NCBI RefSeq assembly: GCF_023159225.1
Contig: NC_063166.1
Span: 47,981,149 to 48,045,148 of the forward strand
DNA from: Perognathus longimembris pacificus
Taxonomy: Eukaryota > Chordata > Mammalia > Rodentia > Heteromyidae
Length of the DNA: 64,000 nucleotides
Direction: 5' to 3'
In this document: in pieces, positions 1-10,397 of the stretch
Numbering within the stretch: the first letter of the stretch is position 1
Layout of the letters: each line of letters opens with the position of its first letter
Notes under the pieces: generated by a model
What the model saw: the letters and a program-made list of their open reading frames with translations, nothing else
What the model was told of the DNA's origin: nothing
The model's database searches: none
Program-made: the position numbers and the translations under genes

Positions 1-580
1 AGCCCCAGGACAAGCAAGAAGAAAAAAAAATCCTACAATAAATACCCTTGAACACATACCATGTGTTTGTTAAAACACTTATCTTAAACAGGGTCTTTTT
101 GTTCTTGTTTCCTGTCATCTTTGTCTTTTTTTAAAAAACACATTCCTTTACCTACTTTGAAGTCTTTGTCATTCCAGTCTTACTTATCATACACAGGACC
201 CATTCTTGCTGTTACCGGAAGGTATATCTCAACTTCTCCCTCTAACTGGACATTTTCTAGAATGGCCTGGCCTGGCTCTCATATCTCTTTCATTCCCACA
301 TGTGGCACAATCACTAACAGATACAGATCCAATTCAGAGTCTGTTGCATAAACACATTTGATTGCTAGTATATTAAGCCTTATAAGTTTTATAAACATGG
401 AATATTCTCAGGGAGCAAGCATGTGATCCTAAACAATCCGGTGACAAAACTATAAATAATAATAAACCTGTGGGCAGACTATAACTGCTTGCAACTCTAA
501 TAGCTGCAATTAGTGTTGTTAAGCTCTACGTAACACACTCTTAGAAAGCCATACTACAGCCATCAAGATCAGAAATATAG
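1..580. other. Intergenic DNA, no gene recognised
   Basis: AT-rich unique-looking sequence. Open frames here are short and show no recognisable domain, and no clear repeat boundary is visible. Confidence 0.5.
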
Positions 581-716
581 CCAAGTATGGTGGCAAACAC
601 CTGTTGTCCCAGCTATTAGGGAGGCTGAGACAGGAAGATTGTTTGAATCCAGGAGTTCAGGGAAAGCTAGGACAACACAGTGAGATTTCGTCTCAACAAC
701 AAAAAATAAGAAAGGA
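581..716 (+). repeat. 7SL-derived B1-like SINE monomer
   Basis: It has the B1/Alu-type order: a 'ggtggcaaacacctgt' start, 'cccagctattagggaggctgag', then 'gaggctgagacaggaagatt', and an A-rich tail. It lacks the ID-like right half of the composite SINEs, so it is an older or different B1-related family. Confidence 0.65.
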
Positions 717-720
717 AAGA

Positions 721-932
721 TGAGCTGCATATCAGTGTCTCACACTTGTAATCCTAGCTACTCAGGAGGCTGAGATCTGTAGATTGCAATTCAAAGCTAT
801 TCCAGGAAGAAAAGCCCATGAAACTCTTAACAGTGGACACTTTCCAGAAGTGGAGGTGTGGTTCAAGTGGTAGAGTGCCAGCCTTGACCAACAAAGCTAA
901 AGGACAGCACCTAGGCCCTGAGTTCAAACGCA
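721..932 (+). repeat. Composite SINE (B1-like left half + ID-like right half)
   Basis: The left half contains 'taatcctagctactcagga' and 'ggctgagatctg'. The right half contains 'ggttcaagtggtagagtgcc' and ends in 'ccctgagttcaaacgc'. This is the commonest composite SINE layout in the window. Confidence 0.75.
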
Positions 933-2275
933 AAGATGTGGTCTGGTCAGGAGAGTTGTTTAACATGTTATGAAGCAGTTTAAAATTTTTTAATTCTGAT
1001 AACACCACACTTTGTACAAACAAGGACTTTTATACAAACTTTGGAGAAGTCTCCAAAGTCTGAATTTGTTGAGGCCGATAGACAGACAGGACCTTTGTAT
1101 CCCATAAGGTCTGACAGTGACATCCATTATAAATGGGCTCCCCATTTTGTTTTACAGAAGAAAAGCAATAACATAGTTCAGCCTGTACACACAGAACACC
1201 CAACTGGCCTCTTTGCTCTCTCCAGCTTCTTGCTATGCCTGGAAATAACAAAGCGATAACATTTACTAAGCAGGAGGCGACAGGTCCTCCCCCATCTTTT
1301 TCTATTCATGGCTTCAAATTAATAATTAGTCGTTTGAGAAATGAGCCAATCTGTCCCCTCCTGGAGGGGAAAAATCATGAGCCAAGCCAATTAGCATCTT
1401 GGTTCTGACTGCCTGGGGAATTTAATTTGGTCTCACGGCCCATTTAAGGTCTCCAAACCTTGTTGTGTCCTGAAGAGGAAAGTCATGATTGTTAACTGGG
1501 GGGAAGCCCCTGGGGACCCATATGCTGAAGATGCTCGGGCTGGCTTGGCTGGCCCACATAGCCCAGGCCCCTCGGCCTTTGTCAGGCCCACATGCCTGCT
1601 CTATTCTTCTCTTAGGACTTAGCAGCTGGCTCCTGGCAGCACAGGCTTTAGCCACCCGCAGAGGGAGTGGCCACTACTCCCAAATAGCTGCACACTTGAG
1701 CAGGTCTTTTGTCTGCTTACAAGACATTTCAACTGCCCATTACCAGTTGGACTTTTCACAAAGGAGGATGGGCTGAATGTGCAGCATATTGCTGAGGGGT
1801 GGAGAGTCAGCAAATGGGCAGTTTATAGGTTGTACCTTCCCTAGAACATGTGCGGGGAGTGGAGGATCTGCTGGGGAGGACCACAGGGCTGAAGGAGGGC
1901 AAAGGGAGCAGAGATGAAATCAGACAATTTAATGAAGGGCATTTTAAGAATCATGGAATCAAGATATTGGAGCTCCAGCAAGGCACTTGAGGAATAGTTT
2001 AAATTCTTTTCTCACTCAGGAACCTCCCAAATCCAATAGGGAATTTTCTTTTAAAGAAATTCTCAAGCCTCCTGTATGAAACAACTGTTGCTGGGAGAAA
2101 AGAAATAATTTGATTTTTAAATTCTGCTTCTGCTTTCTCAAATGATCAGGAATGGCTAGTTTTCCATCTATATGCTTCAGAGATTTGAGAAATGGTTGCT
2201 AATGATGACAAGGACAATCACATTGATGAGAGAACATTTATCTTGAGTCATCTGTCCAGATCTACCTCATTATAC
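933..2275. other. Intergenic DNA, no gene recognised
   Basis: Mostly unique sequence. The 95-codon open frame at 1489-1776 has no recognisable domain or splice context and overlaps open frames on the other strand, so it is not called as a gene. Confidence 0.45.
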
Positions 2276-2400
2276 TCTTCTCATCACAAGTATGGTGATT
2301 ATTATCATTGCCCATGTTACAGAAATGAGGAAAATGAGCTGAAGGTTACATAATAATCCCACTGACACGAGGATCTAAGCCCAGCCTGGTCTCATCCCCA
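2276..2400 (-). repeat. MIR-like ancient SINE fragment
   Basis: It resembles the reverse complement of the MIR core: 'attattatcattgcccatg', then 'ttacagaaatgaggaaaatg' and a decayed 'aaggttacataat'. This is highly diverged and pre-dates the rodent SINEs. Confidence 0.5.
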
Positions 2401-3107
2401 GGCCTATGCTGCTTGCCTTCCTCCTTTGCCCTCTGCCAGCCTTTCTCTGAAGACCTTGGTTTCTCACTACTGCTCTCCTGTTCCAGGCAGGGCCTTTGCA
2501 TCTCCCTAGACATCAGGGATAGTGCTTACCCTGTGGGAGGACTGAGCAGAGTTGCTGATGACTATAGACTTAGCTTTAGTGCACTGACATTCACAGTACC
2601 TAATATGGGCCTGGCACACCTGGGCATATCCAAGGCATACCCAGGGCACACTGGCTATAGCCAATAGGAGCTGAGGAGATTTCCCCTGGAAAGCCAGCAT
2701 AATACAGTTAAGGATGATGGTACAGAGCCATTGTGAGAGCCAAACTACGGTAGTAGAGGGAACTGCTACCATGAAATTTGGTCCATCACAATCCCAGCAG
2801 AGCTTCCTGAGGACCTGCTGTGACAGGCTTCTGTCCTCACCTCTTGTCTTTGGCCCTAACCCTGATCCTTACCATTTTCTTCTTCCCTGTGTTGACATTA
2901 GAGGCCTTCCTTCTTGTTGGTATGCTTCCCCAGAAATATTACCCCCTTGGGCATTCTGCTTGCCCTCATAGGGGTTCCACTTGGTCCTTGGGCAGAGAAT
3001 ACCTCCCAGCAGAGACTCACAGGTATTCTATTTAGGATGCACACAGTTTGGGATGACATCTTCTCAGCAGTGATAAGCAAGACCCATGTAGTAGATGTGT
3101 CTCCAAC
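2401..3107. other. Intergenic DNA, no gene recognised
   Basis: Several 70-100 codon frames overlap on both strands, without domains or splice context. No repeat is identified. Confidence 0.45.
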
Positions 3108-3120
3108 ACCATTCACTTTC

Positions 3121-3336
3121 TTTTTTTTTTTAATTTTATTTTTTTGCCAGTCCTGGGCCTTGGACTCAGGGCCTGAGCACTGTCCCTGGCTTCTTTTTGC
3201 TCAAGGCTAGCACTCTGCCACTTGAGCCACAGTGGCACTTCTGGCTGTTTTCTATATATGTGGTGCTTGGGAATCGAACCCAGGGCTTCATGTATATGAG
3301 GCAAGCACTCTTGCCACTAGGCCATATTCCTAGCCC
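3121..3336 (-). repeat. ID-dimer SINE, first of two at one target site
   Basis: A poly-T start (the reversed A-tail) is followed by 'gccagtcctgggccttgga' and ends 'catattcctagccc', the reversed 5' head. The flanking duplication 'accattcacttt' is at 3108-3119 and 3337-3348. Confidence 0.9.
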
Positions 3337-3348
3337 ACCATTCACTTT

Positions 3349-3564
3349 TTTTTTTTTTTTTTTTTTTTTGGCCAGTCCTGGGGCTTGGACTCAGGGCCTG
3401 AGCACTGTCCCTGGCTTCTTTTTTTTGCTCAAGGCTAGCACTCTGCCACTTGAGCCACAGCGCCACTTCTGGCCGTTTTCTGTATATGTGGTGCTGGGGA
3501 ATTGAACCCAGGGCCTCATGTATACGAGGCAAGCACTCTTGCCACTAGGCCATATCCCCAGCCC
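3349..3564 (-). repeat. ID-dimer SINE, second of two at one target site
   Basis: It has the same family and orientation as its neighbour. It is flanked by 'accattcacttt' at 3337-3348 and again at 3565-3576, so the target sequence now occurs three times. Confidence 0.9.
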
Positions 3565-3577
3565 ACCATTCACTTTC

Positions 3578-4360
3578 TTGATTCTACTCTGCAGCAATCA
3601 GAGACTTTGTCCAAGGGCAATCTGATCTGGCATAGCTTCTGCCTTCCTACCTGGCACTCCCTGGCCATGCAATATGTGGTGCTGGGTTTGGGGCAGTGAT
3701 ACACTAGGACCAGTGTATAAATGCTCCTCCTCATCCCTGGGAACAGTTCTTAAACACATTCCCAAAGGTCTCTCCAAGGGCCTCAGGCAGACAGAGTGAC
3801 CAACTCAATGTTGGACCAAGCATAGGCCTCCCTGCCTCTCTAGTCCTTATTCTTGTTCCCTGGGATTCCTCCCCACACAGCAGCATTTCTCTGGCCTGGG
3901 TTAGACTCTGCTTTGTGGGGCCCAGCTGCCATAATAGTGGTTGTACTAAGCTACTTACCCTAAGGCTGGATTGGAAGATACAGGGTGCCGTGAGGCAGTG
4001 TAAGACATTGCTTGGTGGGCCATGGAGGTACTAAGTGACTTAAAGTCAAAACTGGGTGGTGGAGTGAGCAAAGACTAATGAGATGTCTACACACTTCAAT
4101 TGTGCCAACACTTCCAGGAGCAGACAGAGAGCAAGGGAAGGTCAAGGATGTCTGTGAGAAAGCACAGCTTCCCAAGGTACAAAGTACAGATCAGTGTCAC
4201 CATTTATGAGTCTCATCATCCTGAAGTTGTTGGAAGTTGTTCCTTGAGGGCCTTGTGGGGCTGCTCCAGGGAGGCCTCTAATGTCAACACAGGAGCAGAG
4301 CTCTGGAAATTCACCAGGAGGGCCTTGCAATGCTCTAATAACTGTTAAACTGCTTGATAA
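3578..4360. other. Intergenic DNA, no gene recognised
   Basis: Unique-looking sequence without a convincing coding frame. Opposed 70-90 codon frames overlap on both strands. Confidence 0.45.
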
Positions 4361-4365
4361 AAGAC

Positions 4366-4480
4366 AGTAGCAGGAAGTGGCGCTGTGGCTCAAGTGGTAG
4401 AATGCTAGCATTGAGTGAAGAGCTCAGGAACAGTGAGTGTCCAGGCCCAGAGTTCAAGTCCCACAACCACCACCACCACC
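4366..4480 (+). repeat. ID-like right half of a composite SINE
   Basis: Contains 'gcgctgtggctcaagtggta' and 'cagagttcaagtcccacaac', followed by a (CAC)n-rich tail. The B1-like left half is missing, so the copy is 5'-truncated. Confidence 0.7.
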
Positions 4481-4905
4481 AACAACAAAAGGCTGTAGCT
4501 GCCAAGAACATGTTGCTTTTCCTGTGCTATTGCAAAATGTATGCTAGTTTAACTTTATATTTTGAGATAATTTTATATATACTAATGAGTTACAAAGATA
4601 GCATGGACTTCCAAAGTACCCTGTACTCATCTTCTCTTATTTTAGCACTGTTAAACATCCATCACAGCTAACAGTGCATGCTGGCACAATGCTGCTTGCT
4701 GAGCTATGGATTGTATTTGGATTTCACAAGTTTTCCCATTGCTGTCTCTTTTCTGTTTTGGAATCTCATTTTCTGTTTTAGAATCTCATTTTGGACTCCC
4801 TGTTGGGTTTAATCATCCTAACTCCTTAGCTTCTAATTGTTACTCGGTTCCCTGTTTTGTTTTTTTTTTTAAATGAATTTAAGCCTTAAAACCATTTGTT
4901 TATTA
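4481..4905. other. AT-rich intergenic DNA
   Basis: No gene or clear repeat is seen. Confidence 0.4.
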
Positions 4906-4907
4906 AT

Positions 4908-5215
4908 TGTATTAGTCAGCTTTCCACTGCTATGACAAGATATCTGAGGAGAATCAACTTAAAGAGAGAAAAGATTTATTTTGGCTTGGCTCTGTTGTTT
5001 TTGGGGCCTATGGCAAGAAACATCATAATCAAGAACACTTGATAGAGGAGAAGCAGCACATGGGGAGATAGAAAGCAAAGAGAGAGGAGAAAGGGCAAGG
5101 CTCCAATATCCCCTTAAAGGTACATTCCAGTGGGCTCATCTCCCCACAGTGCCAACAGCTAGGGACCTAGCCTTTAATACATGAGGTTTTAGGGCATATT
5201 ATGATCCAAACCATA
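4908..5215 (-). repeat. ERVL-MaLR solo LTR (MST/THE1/ORR1-like)
   Basis: Read on the + strand it begins 'tgtattagtcagctttccac', the standard reversed end of MaLR LTRs. It then has 'aaagatttattttggc' (reversed AATAAA region) and ends 'gatccaaaccata', the reversed LTR start. No internal retroviral sequence adjoins it. The assignment rests on remembered MaLR consensus features; the subfamily is not determined. Confidence 0.7.
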
Positions 5216-5223
5216 ATATTAGA

Positions 5224-5384
5224 TTTTTTTTTTTTTGCCAGTCCTGGGCCTTGGACTCAGGGCCTGAGCACTATCCCTGGTTTCTTCCAGGCCGTTTTCT
5301 GTATATGTGGTGCTGGGGAATTGAACCTAGGGCCTCGTGTATCCGAGGCAGGCACTCTTGCCACTAGGCTATATCCCCAGCCCC
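5224..5384 (-). repeat. ID-dimer SINE with an internal deletion
   Basis: The duplication 'aatattagattttttt' flanks the element (left copy near 5216, right copy near 5385). About 50 bases that full copies carry between 'ggtttctt' and 'ggccgttttctg' are absent, so one monomer is mostly lost. Confidence 0.85.
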
Positions 5385-5549
5385 AATATTAGATTTTTTT
5401 AAACAACTAAGATGGGGTTTGGTGCCAGTGGCTCATGCTTGTAATCCTAGCTCCTCAGGAGGCTGAGATCTGAGGGTTGCAGTTTGAAGCCAGCCAGGCA
5501 GAAAAGTGTGTGAGACTTATCTCCAATGAACTACAAGAAAACCAGATGT

Positions 5550-6054
5550 GATGTAGCCATTTTGCCTTCTGACCTTAGGTCGGTGCGCTCACGGTCTCTG
5601 GTCTCCTGCGGTCATGTCTGTCCTGATGCCGCTGCTGCTGAGAGGCCTCATGGGTTCGGCTTGGAGGCTGGTGGTGCCCCGTGCCCAGGTCCACTCCAGG
5701 CCACCGTGGGAGCAGCTCGGGAGCTTGGATGTTGCCATTACACTCACTTCCTGCTTCGTGTGTTTCTTCCTGCCTGCGGGCTGGGTCCTGTCACATCTAG
5801 AAAGTAACAAGAAGCAGGAGTAAAGGGGGCTATATTCCTGGAACCTGTGACTAAACTACCCTCGCCGGCCCATCCTGATCATGGCTCCTGCATTTCTGGC
5901 TGGCCTTCCTTGGATCACCTCTTCTGCAATCATGACTTCCACCATGGCCTTGTGGTGACAGCTGGAATCATGTATATTGATTGGCTCTGCTCTGTGGGGG
6001 CGCCATGGTAACAGTAAAGTCTACTTAAATCTCCAAAAACTCAAAAGAAAAGAA
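5550..6054 (+). pseudogene. COX8A: Processed COX8A retrocopy (retropseudogene or retrogene)
   Basis: This is an intronless copy of the mRNA for cytochrome c oxidase subunit 8A. It has a 5'UTR-like leader, an intact 69-codon frame, a 3'UTR-like trailer and a degraded A-rich tail ('caaaagaaaagaaaa'). The 15-bp target duplication 'aagaaaaccagatgt' is present at 5535-5549 and 6055-6069. Those marks show L1-type retroposition of a spliced transcript. It landed inside a composite SINE. No promoter was carried, so expression is doubtful. It is listed as a pseudogene by origin, although its reading frame is unbroken. Confidence 0.9.
5614..5823 (+). CDS. Intact COX8A-like open reading frame in the retrocopy
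   Basis: The frame starts at an ATG giving [15 protein letters not shown] and stops at TAA after 69 codons, the normal length of the mammalian COX8A precursor. The family encodes a small inner-membrane subunit of respiratory complex IV with a cleaved mitochondrial presequence. Here residues 1 to about 25 are basic and hydrophobic ([19 protein letters not shown]), matching the presequence. Residues about 42-62 form one membrane span ([19 protein letters not shown]) containing the family's LPAGW core. Several residues differ from the usual COX8A sequence, for example W near position 18 and the KKQE tail. There are no introns, whereas parental COX8A has two exons. It could be a neutral recent copy whose frame has not yet decayed, or an expressed retrogene; sequence alone cannot separate these. 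Confidence 0.7.
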   Translation: MSVLMPLLLRGLMGSAWRLVVPRAQVHSRPPWEQLGSLDVAITLTSCFVCFFLPAGWVLSHLESNKKQE

Positions 6055-6126
6055 AAGAAAACCAGATGTAACACTGCAGCTCAAAGTGGTAGAATACTAA
6101 CCTTGTGCAAAAGAGCTCAGGGATAG

Positions 6127-6320
6127 GGCTGGGAATATGGCCTAGTGGTAGAGTGCTTGCCTCACAAGCTCTAGGTTCAATTTCTCTGTACCACATATAT
6201 AGAAAAAGCCAGAAGGGGCACTGTGGCTCAAGTAGTAGAGTGCTAACCCTGGGCAAAAAGAAGCCAGGAACAGTGCTCAGGCCCTGATTTCAAGCCCCAG
6301 GACTGGGGAAAAAAAAAAAA
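6127..6320 (+). repeat. ID-dimer SINE inside the composite SINE
   Basis: It begins 'ggctgggaatatggcctagt' and ends in an A-tail. The imperfect target duplication 'agctcagggatag' / 'agttcagggatag' is at 6114-6126 and 6321-6333. Confidence 0.9.
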
Positions 6321-6410
6321 AGTTCAGGGATAGTGCCCAGGCCCTGAGTTCAAGCCCCACAACTGACCCCTTCACCACCACCCCCCCCCCAAAACAAAAG
6401 AACAAAACTA

Positions 6411-6880
6411 AGCTGGGCTGGGTATGGTGACTCATATGTGTAATCCTAGCTACTCATGAGGCTAAGATCTGAAGATCCAGATTAAAGCCAGCCTAGGAAA
6501 GAAAACTGTGAAAACCAATGTAACTGTGATACTCACAAGACATTATGTTGGAAATGAACTTTACAATTTGATGGGGGGGGGGGGGACAGTGGGAGAAAGT
6601 GGGAGAAAATGAGGGAGGGGCTAACACTATTTGACAAGAAATGTACTCACCACCTTAGTTATGTAACTGTAACTCCTCTGTACATCAACTTTACAATTAA
6701 ATCAAATTAAATTAAATTAAAAAAAGCAAAGTCTGTGAGACTCTTATCTCTAAATAACCAGCAAGATCCTAAAGTAGAGTGGTGATTTAAGTGGTACAGT
6801 GGAGTGACAACCTTGCACAAAAAGCAAGTGAGGGTAAAGGCCCCAAGTTCAAATCCCAATGCTGGCATAAAACAAACGAA
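6411..6880 (+). repeat. Composite SINE split by an L1 3' end
   Basis: The left part (6411-6511) and right part (6723-6880) read as one composite SINE. The interrupting segment is an L1 tail. The flanks 'aaagaaaactgtga' and 'aaagcaaagtctgtga' are compatible with an imperfect target duplication. Confidence 0.7.
6512..6722 (+). mobile_element. Truncated L1 3' UTR
   Basis: It contains a long poly-G run, 'gacaagaaatgtactcacca', 'atgtaactgtaactcctctg' and a (TTAAA)n tail. The same layout recurs in the other L1 ends of this window (9985-10265, 63556-64000). Only the 3' untranslated part is present. Confidence 0.7.
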
Positions 6881-8185
6881 TTTTAAAAAAACCCAACAAG
6901 CTGGTTGGAAATCATGTTGGTTGTTTTGTGTCGTTCTGGTACCCACAGGCAAGGATGCTTGAAGTTGCCTTGGTGTTCTTAAATATTCAAGATTTTCCCC
7001 CTGTGGCTTTGAAGACAAAGAAAACTGCTTACCACTGCCTGGGCAGGCTTCACCTGCAGGCCACAAAGTGTTTACTGTGACTTTAAGAAATTGCTTAATA
7101 GGAAAGAAATCTTCCTAAAAGCATTTTCTGATCATTGTTAAGGAATTAAATCCCCTTTCCTAGCTTAGAGATAAATAAAGTCCTGATTACTAGAACAAAA
7201 TACCTTGAGAACTTTGCATTTATTCTCCTGATAATATAATCCTCATGCCAATGAATTGACCATGTGACATTTGCACTCCTGTTATGCCACGTGCTCATGT
7301 TAGGGAATAAAATCACAATCTGATTTGATTCTTCCCCCTCAGGGATGGGTGAGAAGAATCCAAGCAACTTAATGTGGCCAACATAATCATCAGACACAAA
7401 ATAAGCTGTTTATCCAATTTAACACATACTTACAATTACATCACACTTTTGGAATAACTGTAATTGTTTCTTGATTTGTTTTTTTGCTTTCTGATTATGA
7501 AAATATCTGTGATTGTGTGGAAAATACAGAAAATAAGACAATACCAGTCACCCATAAGTCTTTGCTACACAAATGAGCCCTATTAGTACATTTGGTGCAT
7601 TGTATTTTAATACTTTTCAGTGCATAAATTTACAACTCAATATCACTTGAATAAATATATGTAGGTACAATATTGTCTATCACTTTGTGTTACTTCCTGT
7701 CATCTAAATGTCCATTAAAACATTTCAAAATCTAGAAGGATATCTACTAAGTTGTAAGTGGGAACTTCAGGGTGGTAGGAATATTATTATTCTTTTATAT
7801 TTTCTAATTTAGGTGATCAGAGAATACTTTTATGAAGATTCCCTTCCTTTTGAATGATATCTTAAGGTTTCAGTAAACACTGAGTGGTTTGCTCTTGCCA
7901 GGTGAAGCCTGACCAGGTCTTTGCAGGGCAGTTTCTTTTGCTTTTAAAACCACAGGAAAGGAGGCTGCAGGACCCATGGAGGAAAAATAACTCCACAGAG
8001 GAAGGCATTGATGGAGGATCAGTCAACGTTATTGATGATGTTTTATTGAGGTTCCTTGGTCCCAATTGCTTTAGGGAGAGTTTGACATCCCAAGCAAATG
8101 CCTCTTGGGGTTAGAACTCCTGCCCTGTGGCCACCAGAATGTTCCTTATAGTTTCTGAAATTTAGGTCTTAAATTATAATCAGAC
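6881..8185. other. AT-rich intergenic DNA, no gene recognised
   Basis: The 7440-7760 stretch looks like old, decayed repeat DNA, but I cannot name it. The short opposed frames at 7862-8114 show no domain. Confidence 0.4.
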
Positions 8186-8402
8186 CAGGCATGGTGGTAC
8201 ATGCCTGTAATCCCAGCTACTTGGGAGGCAGAGGGAGGAGGATCATAGCTCATGGTCAGCTCAAGCAAAAAGAAAGCAAAAACACACACATAGAAGAGTC
8301 TATCTGAAAGAACAAACTAAAAGCAAAAAGGACTGGAGGTGTGGCTCAAGTGATAGAGTACTTGTCTACCAGGTGCAGGACCTCAAATTCAGCGCAAGTA
8401 AT
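8186..8402 (+). repeat. B1-like SINE with ID-like tail (B1-dID-type)
   Basis: A B1 head ('caggcatggtggtacatgcc', 'taatcccagctacttgggag') and an A-rich linker are followed by 'ggaggtgtggctcaagtgat'. The head differs from the common composite SINE, suggesting an older related family. Confidence 0.6.
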
Positions 8403-8708
8403 CATCCTGCTCAGGCTCTTGGGTAGCTTGGACAACCGGCATGATTGATCTGAACTTTCTAGGGAACACCTACCATCTCCTTGCATCCAGTTTCCTATGA
8501 AGATGATCCAAGATGGTAGAATAAGGAAGCAGAGCTCAGAGGCTGGGCATGGGGAGGGCTCTCTAGACCCTGTCCCAGCAATGGCACTGCTAAGTCTCCA
8601 TAGATTACTACATGCAGTGGTCCATAGAAAGATTGGCCTGAAAAGTATTAAGCCCTCAAAAATGGGGCAAATTCTTAATCTGTGGAGGTTAAATCTAATT
8701 GTGTGGGT

Positions 8709-8968
8709 TTTTTTTGTTTGTTTGTTTTTGGGGAGGGGTTGTGAAGTGGCTGATCGTAGGATTTGAACTCAGGGCCTGGGCTCTGGCCTCGAGCTTTTTT
8801 GCTAAGTGTAACACTCTTATCACCTGACCAGGGCTCTACTTCTGGCTTTTTGCTGGTTAGATGGAGACTCACAGACTTTTCTGCCTGGGCTGGCTTCAAA
8901 CCATGATCCACAGATCTCAGCTTCCAGAAGTAGCTAGGATTACAGGCATGAGCTACCAGCACCTGGCT
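8709..8968 (-). repeat. Composite SINE
   Basis: Reversed layout: T/G-rich tail, 'gatttgaactcagggcctgg', then 'agctaggattacaggcatga' and the end 'accagcacctggc'. Confidence 0.8.
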
Positions 8969-9125
8969 TTCTAATTGTGTTTTGAAGTCCATGATTGTTA
9001 TGTGTAGTAAGATAGTTTTGAAGCCCAGACCATTTCCATCTGGCTGTGATTTCTGCACATTTTCTTTCCAGATAGTATTAAGTCACCATTATTTGCTGGA
9101 TTCTGATGCTATCATATTTACTTCT

Positions 9126-9330
9126 TTTTTTTTTTTCTTGGCCAGTCCTGGGCCTTGGACTCAGGGCCTGAGCACCGCCCCTGGCTTCCTTTTGCTCAAG
9201 GCTAGCACTCTGCCATTTGAGCCACAGCGCCATTTCTGGCCATTTTCTGTATATGTGGTGCTGGGGAATTGAACTCAGGGCCTCATGTATACGAGGCGAG
9301 CACTCTTGCCACTAGGCCATATCCCTAGCC
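9126..9330 (-). repeat. ID-dimer SINE
   Basis: Near-complete copy. The target duplication 'catatttacttctt' occurs before it (with the tail) and at 9331-9344. Confidence 0.9.
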
Positions 9331-9344
9331 CATATTTACTTCTT

Positions 9345-9984
9345 GACTGTCCTTTTGGGCATCAACTTTATTCTCTAGTTTCTTCCTCTAAGTGTCTCCC
9401 TTCTCTGAAACTATTATCCATATGGGTTGAAGGCCTATAATTATAGGAGGTGAGAGAGAAAAGGAGGAACCAAAAGCCATGACACAATTAACTACTAAAT
9501 ATCGCTAATGCCTGCAGAAACTTTTCACACAACTTTTCTTCTCTGGTCTATATTTTTAACTTTGCAAGATGGAAGTTTTACTCTTCCATTCCATAATATC
9601 CATCAATCATTTGTTATGCTTGGACACAGAACATTTAAATGACAGCATTATTTAAAGAGCACATTTCTCTGATAAAATATTGGTATTCGCAGGGACATGG
9701 TCAGAGCTTGAACAAATAATGTTGAGCAAGACAAGCCTAGAACACAGAGAACAAAGGGGCATGGTGTCCTTGATATAGGACTGTTGGAGTGGGTGGGGAA
9801 CAGTAGAGACCAGGTCTGCAAAACAACAAACTTCTTTTCAAATGGTATTTCCACATATTTGGGTCAGCAACTTTACATTATGTATCTAAAACCAAACAAC
9901 TACTAAACAAACATAAAAAGGTCTAGGAGAGACCTATTATTAGTGGATCTTAATAGCTCAACAGCTATGTACACATGATTATAT
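9345..9984. other. Intergenic DNA, no gene recognised
   Basis: Unique-looking AT-rich sequence with no supported coding frame. Confidence 0.4.
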
Positions 9985-10265
9985 AAGATGAGGATAAGCA
10001 AAAACAACTCCAAGAGAAGGACACAGGAGGACTCTATTGTTGTCGTTACGTTTAATGTTTTAGGTGAATTTCCTTTGGCGTACCCTATGTGGTTACTGTA
10101 TATGATTTTGGTACACTGGATATTGTATATATGCCTACATGAACGAGGGAAGGGAAAGAAAATGAGGGTTTAACAGATATGACAAAAAATGTACTCACTA
10201 CCTTATTATGTAACTGTACCCCCTTTGCACAACACCTTGTTAACAAAATTTAATTTAAAAAATAA
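9985..10265 (+). mobile_element. Truncated L1 3' end
   Basis: It ends with 'aaaaaatgtactcactacct', 'atgtaactgtaccccctttg' and an A-rich tail (AATAAATAAATA), like the other L1 tails here. The exact 5' truncation point is unclear. Confidence 0.55.
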
Positions 10266-10397
10266 ATAAATAGCACATTTCTCAAGTGCACAAAGTGACA
10301 CATGCCTATAATCTCATCATGGAAGCAGAGGCATGAGGATTTAGAGTACAGGGACAGCCTGAAATACATACTGGGGTATTACCTTAGAAAAGTGCAG

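Larger units (their letters stand above)
5413..6372 (+). repeat. Composite SINE split by two later insertions
   Basis: The SINE lies in three pieces: about 5413-5549, 6070-6126 and 6334-6372. Rejoined, they give one normal composite order (B1-like left half, then 'ctccaatgaactacaagaaa', then 'gctcaaagtggtagaatac', then 'gccctgagttcaagccccac'). The first gap holds a COX8A retrocopy and the second an ID-dimer SINE. Confidence 0.85.

Noticed and set aside
3113..3532. Recurring 'GPWTQGLSTVPGFF' and 'PRIHEALGSIPQHHIYRK' proteins at many sites
   Set aside because: They are the two-strand translations of the ID-dimer SINE and recur wherever that SINE occurs.
7440..7760. Possible old DNA transposon or LINE remnant
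   Set aside because: It looks decayed and repeat-like, but I could not match it to a family from memory.
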